From Rhodomicrobium lacus (GTDB taxonomy: Bacteria; Pseudomonadota; Alphaproteobacteria; Rhizobiales; Rhodomicrobiaceae), in NCBI RefSeq assembly GCF_003992725.1, contig NZ_RZNF01000012.1, positions 744,001 to 808,000 on the forward strand: a stretch of DNA of 64,000 nucleotides, read 5' to 3'. The notes under the pieces were generated by a model, which did not search any database, was not told where the DNA came from, and was given only the letters and a program-made list of their open reading frames with translations. Every line of letters starts with the position of its first letter. Position 1 is the stretch's first letter. Positions 63,749-64,000 of the stretch are shown here, piece after piece. The translations under genes were made by a program, and so were the position numbers.

Positions 63749-64000
63749 TCATTCTGACTCGGGTTGGCACTCTCGGCTTTCTGCGCCTCCGATGGTGGAA
63801 GCAAGCCGGCGCGGGCCAGCGCCCTCATGTCCCAGTTCGTCGCCGGGGTTGCGCAGCGGGCATTCCTGGAGCGAAAGACATCCGCAGCCTATGCAATTTA
63901 TGAGATGCTCGCGAAGTTCGGTCAGCGCGGCGATACGTTCGTCGAGCATGTCTCGCCAAGCGATCGAAAAATTCTTCCAGTCTTCGACGTCGGGCGGCCG
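63749..64000 (-). CDS. soxR: C-terminal part of redox regulator SoxR
   Basis: The frame runs in from the right edge and stops at 63749, giving the last 83 residues. It has the SoxR pattern DWKNFSIAWRDMLDERIAALTELR followed by the iron-sulfur cysteine cluster CIGCGCLSLQECPLRNPGD. SoxR is a MerR-family sensor of redox-cycling compounds. The N-terminal DNA-binding part lies beyond the window. Confidence 0.93.
   Translation of the reverse strand, partial: RPPDVEDWKNFSIAWRDMLDERIAALTELREHLINCIGCGCLSLQECPLRNPGDELGHEGAGPRRLASTIGGAESRECQPESE

Noticed and set aside
1-64000. CRISPR array, prophage, insertion sequence or replication origin
   Set aside because: No regularly spaced short repeats, transposase, integrase or phage structural gene, and no dnaA-box cluster was seen; the only tandem repeat has 163-165 bp units without spacers.

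Overview
The window comes from a GC-rich alphaproteobacterium, most likely of the Hyphomicrobiales (Rhizobiales). The evidence is the combination of FlbT, FlaF, MotC, MotE and DUF1217 flagellar genes, the divergent tsaD / hemC-hemD-mitofilin-hemY arrangement, and cobTSC. The genus cannot be fixed from the sequence; a Rhodomicrobium- or Hyphomicrobium-like organism is only a guess.

About three quarters of the window is one flagellar and chemotaxis locus. (1) 1-1300: the end of a truncated gene, then about four degenerate tandem repeats of 163-165 bp that include copies of the 3' end of a convergent gene of unknown function. (2) 8123-1857, minus strand: operon flgB-flgC-fliE-flgG-flgA-flgI-motE-flgH-fliL-fliP. 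(3) 10795-8378, minus: motA-fliN-flhB. (4) 21193-10860, minus: chemotaxis operon STAS-cheY-cheA-cheW-PAS transducer-cheR-cheD-cheB-soluble transducer-DUF1217. (5) 21626-23592, plus: fliG-fliM, divergent from the che operon across a 430-bp spacer that holds a strong terminator hairpin. (6) 33652-23773, minus: a 13-gene operon flgE-flgK-flgL-flaF-flbT-flgD-fliQ-flhA-fliR-fliJ-like-flgJ-like-flgN-like-FliL-like. (7) 36330-33761, minus: cheY2-flgF-fliI. (8) 42924-36423, minus: fliF-fliH-like-motB-motC-fliK-lytic transglycosylase. (9) 43990-43025: flagellin. (10) 46072-44312 and 46277-49738: a membrane MCP divergent from an unknown gene, a second cheA with two CheW-like domains, and a second cheW.

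Together these supply the MS-ring and C-ring, export gate and ATPase, rod, hook, P- and L-rings, stator, filament and its post-transcriptional regulators, and two sets of chemotaxis signalling proteins. A 23-bp inverted repeat (CAACC, 13 bases, GGTTG, with at most one mismatch) lies upstream of flgB, motA, the che operon, flgE and cheY2-flgF-fliI. It is a candidate operator for a shared flagellar regulator and the most interesting signal found.

From 49.9 kb the content is housekeeping: cobalamin lower-ligand assembly (cobT-cobS-cobC), a membrane methyltransferase-like protein, a PRC-barrel exported protein, an alkyl-sulfatase-like metallo-hydrolase, tsaD-gpsA, and the haem cluster hemC-hemD-mitofilin-hemY. 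A tRNA-Thr(CGU) follows at 63081. Beyond it lie what looks like a remnant of a Shedu-type (DUF4263) defence gene and the C-terminal part of soxR, which runs off the right edge.
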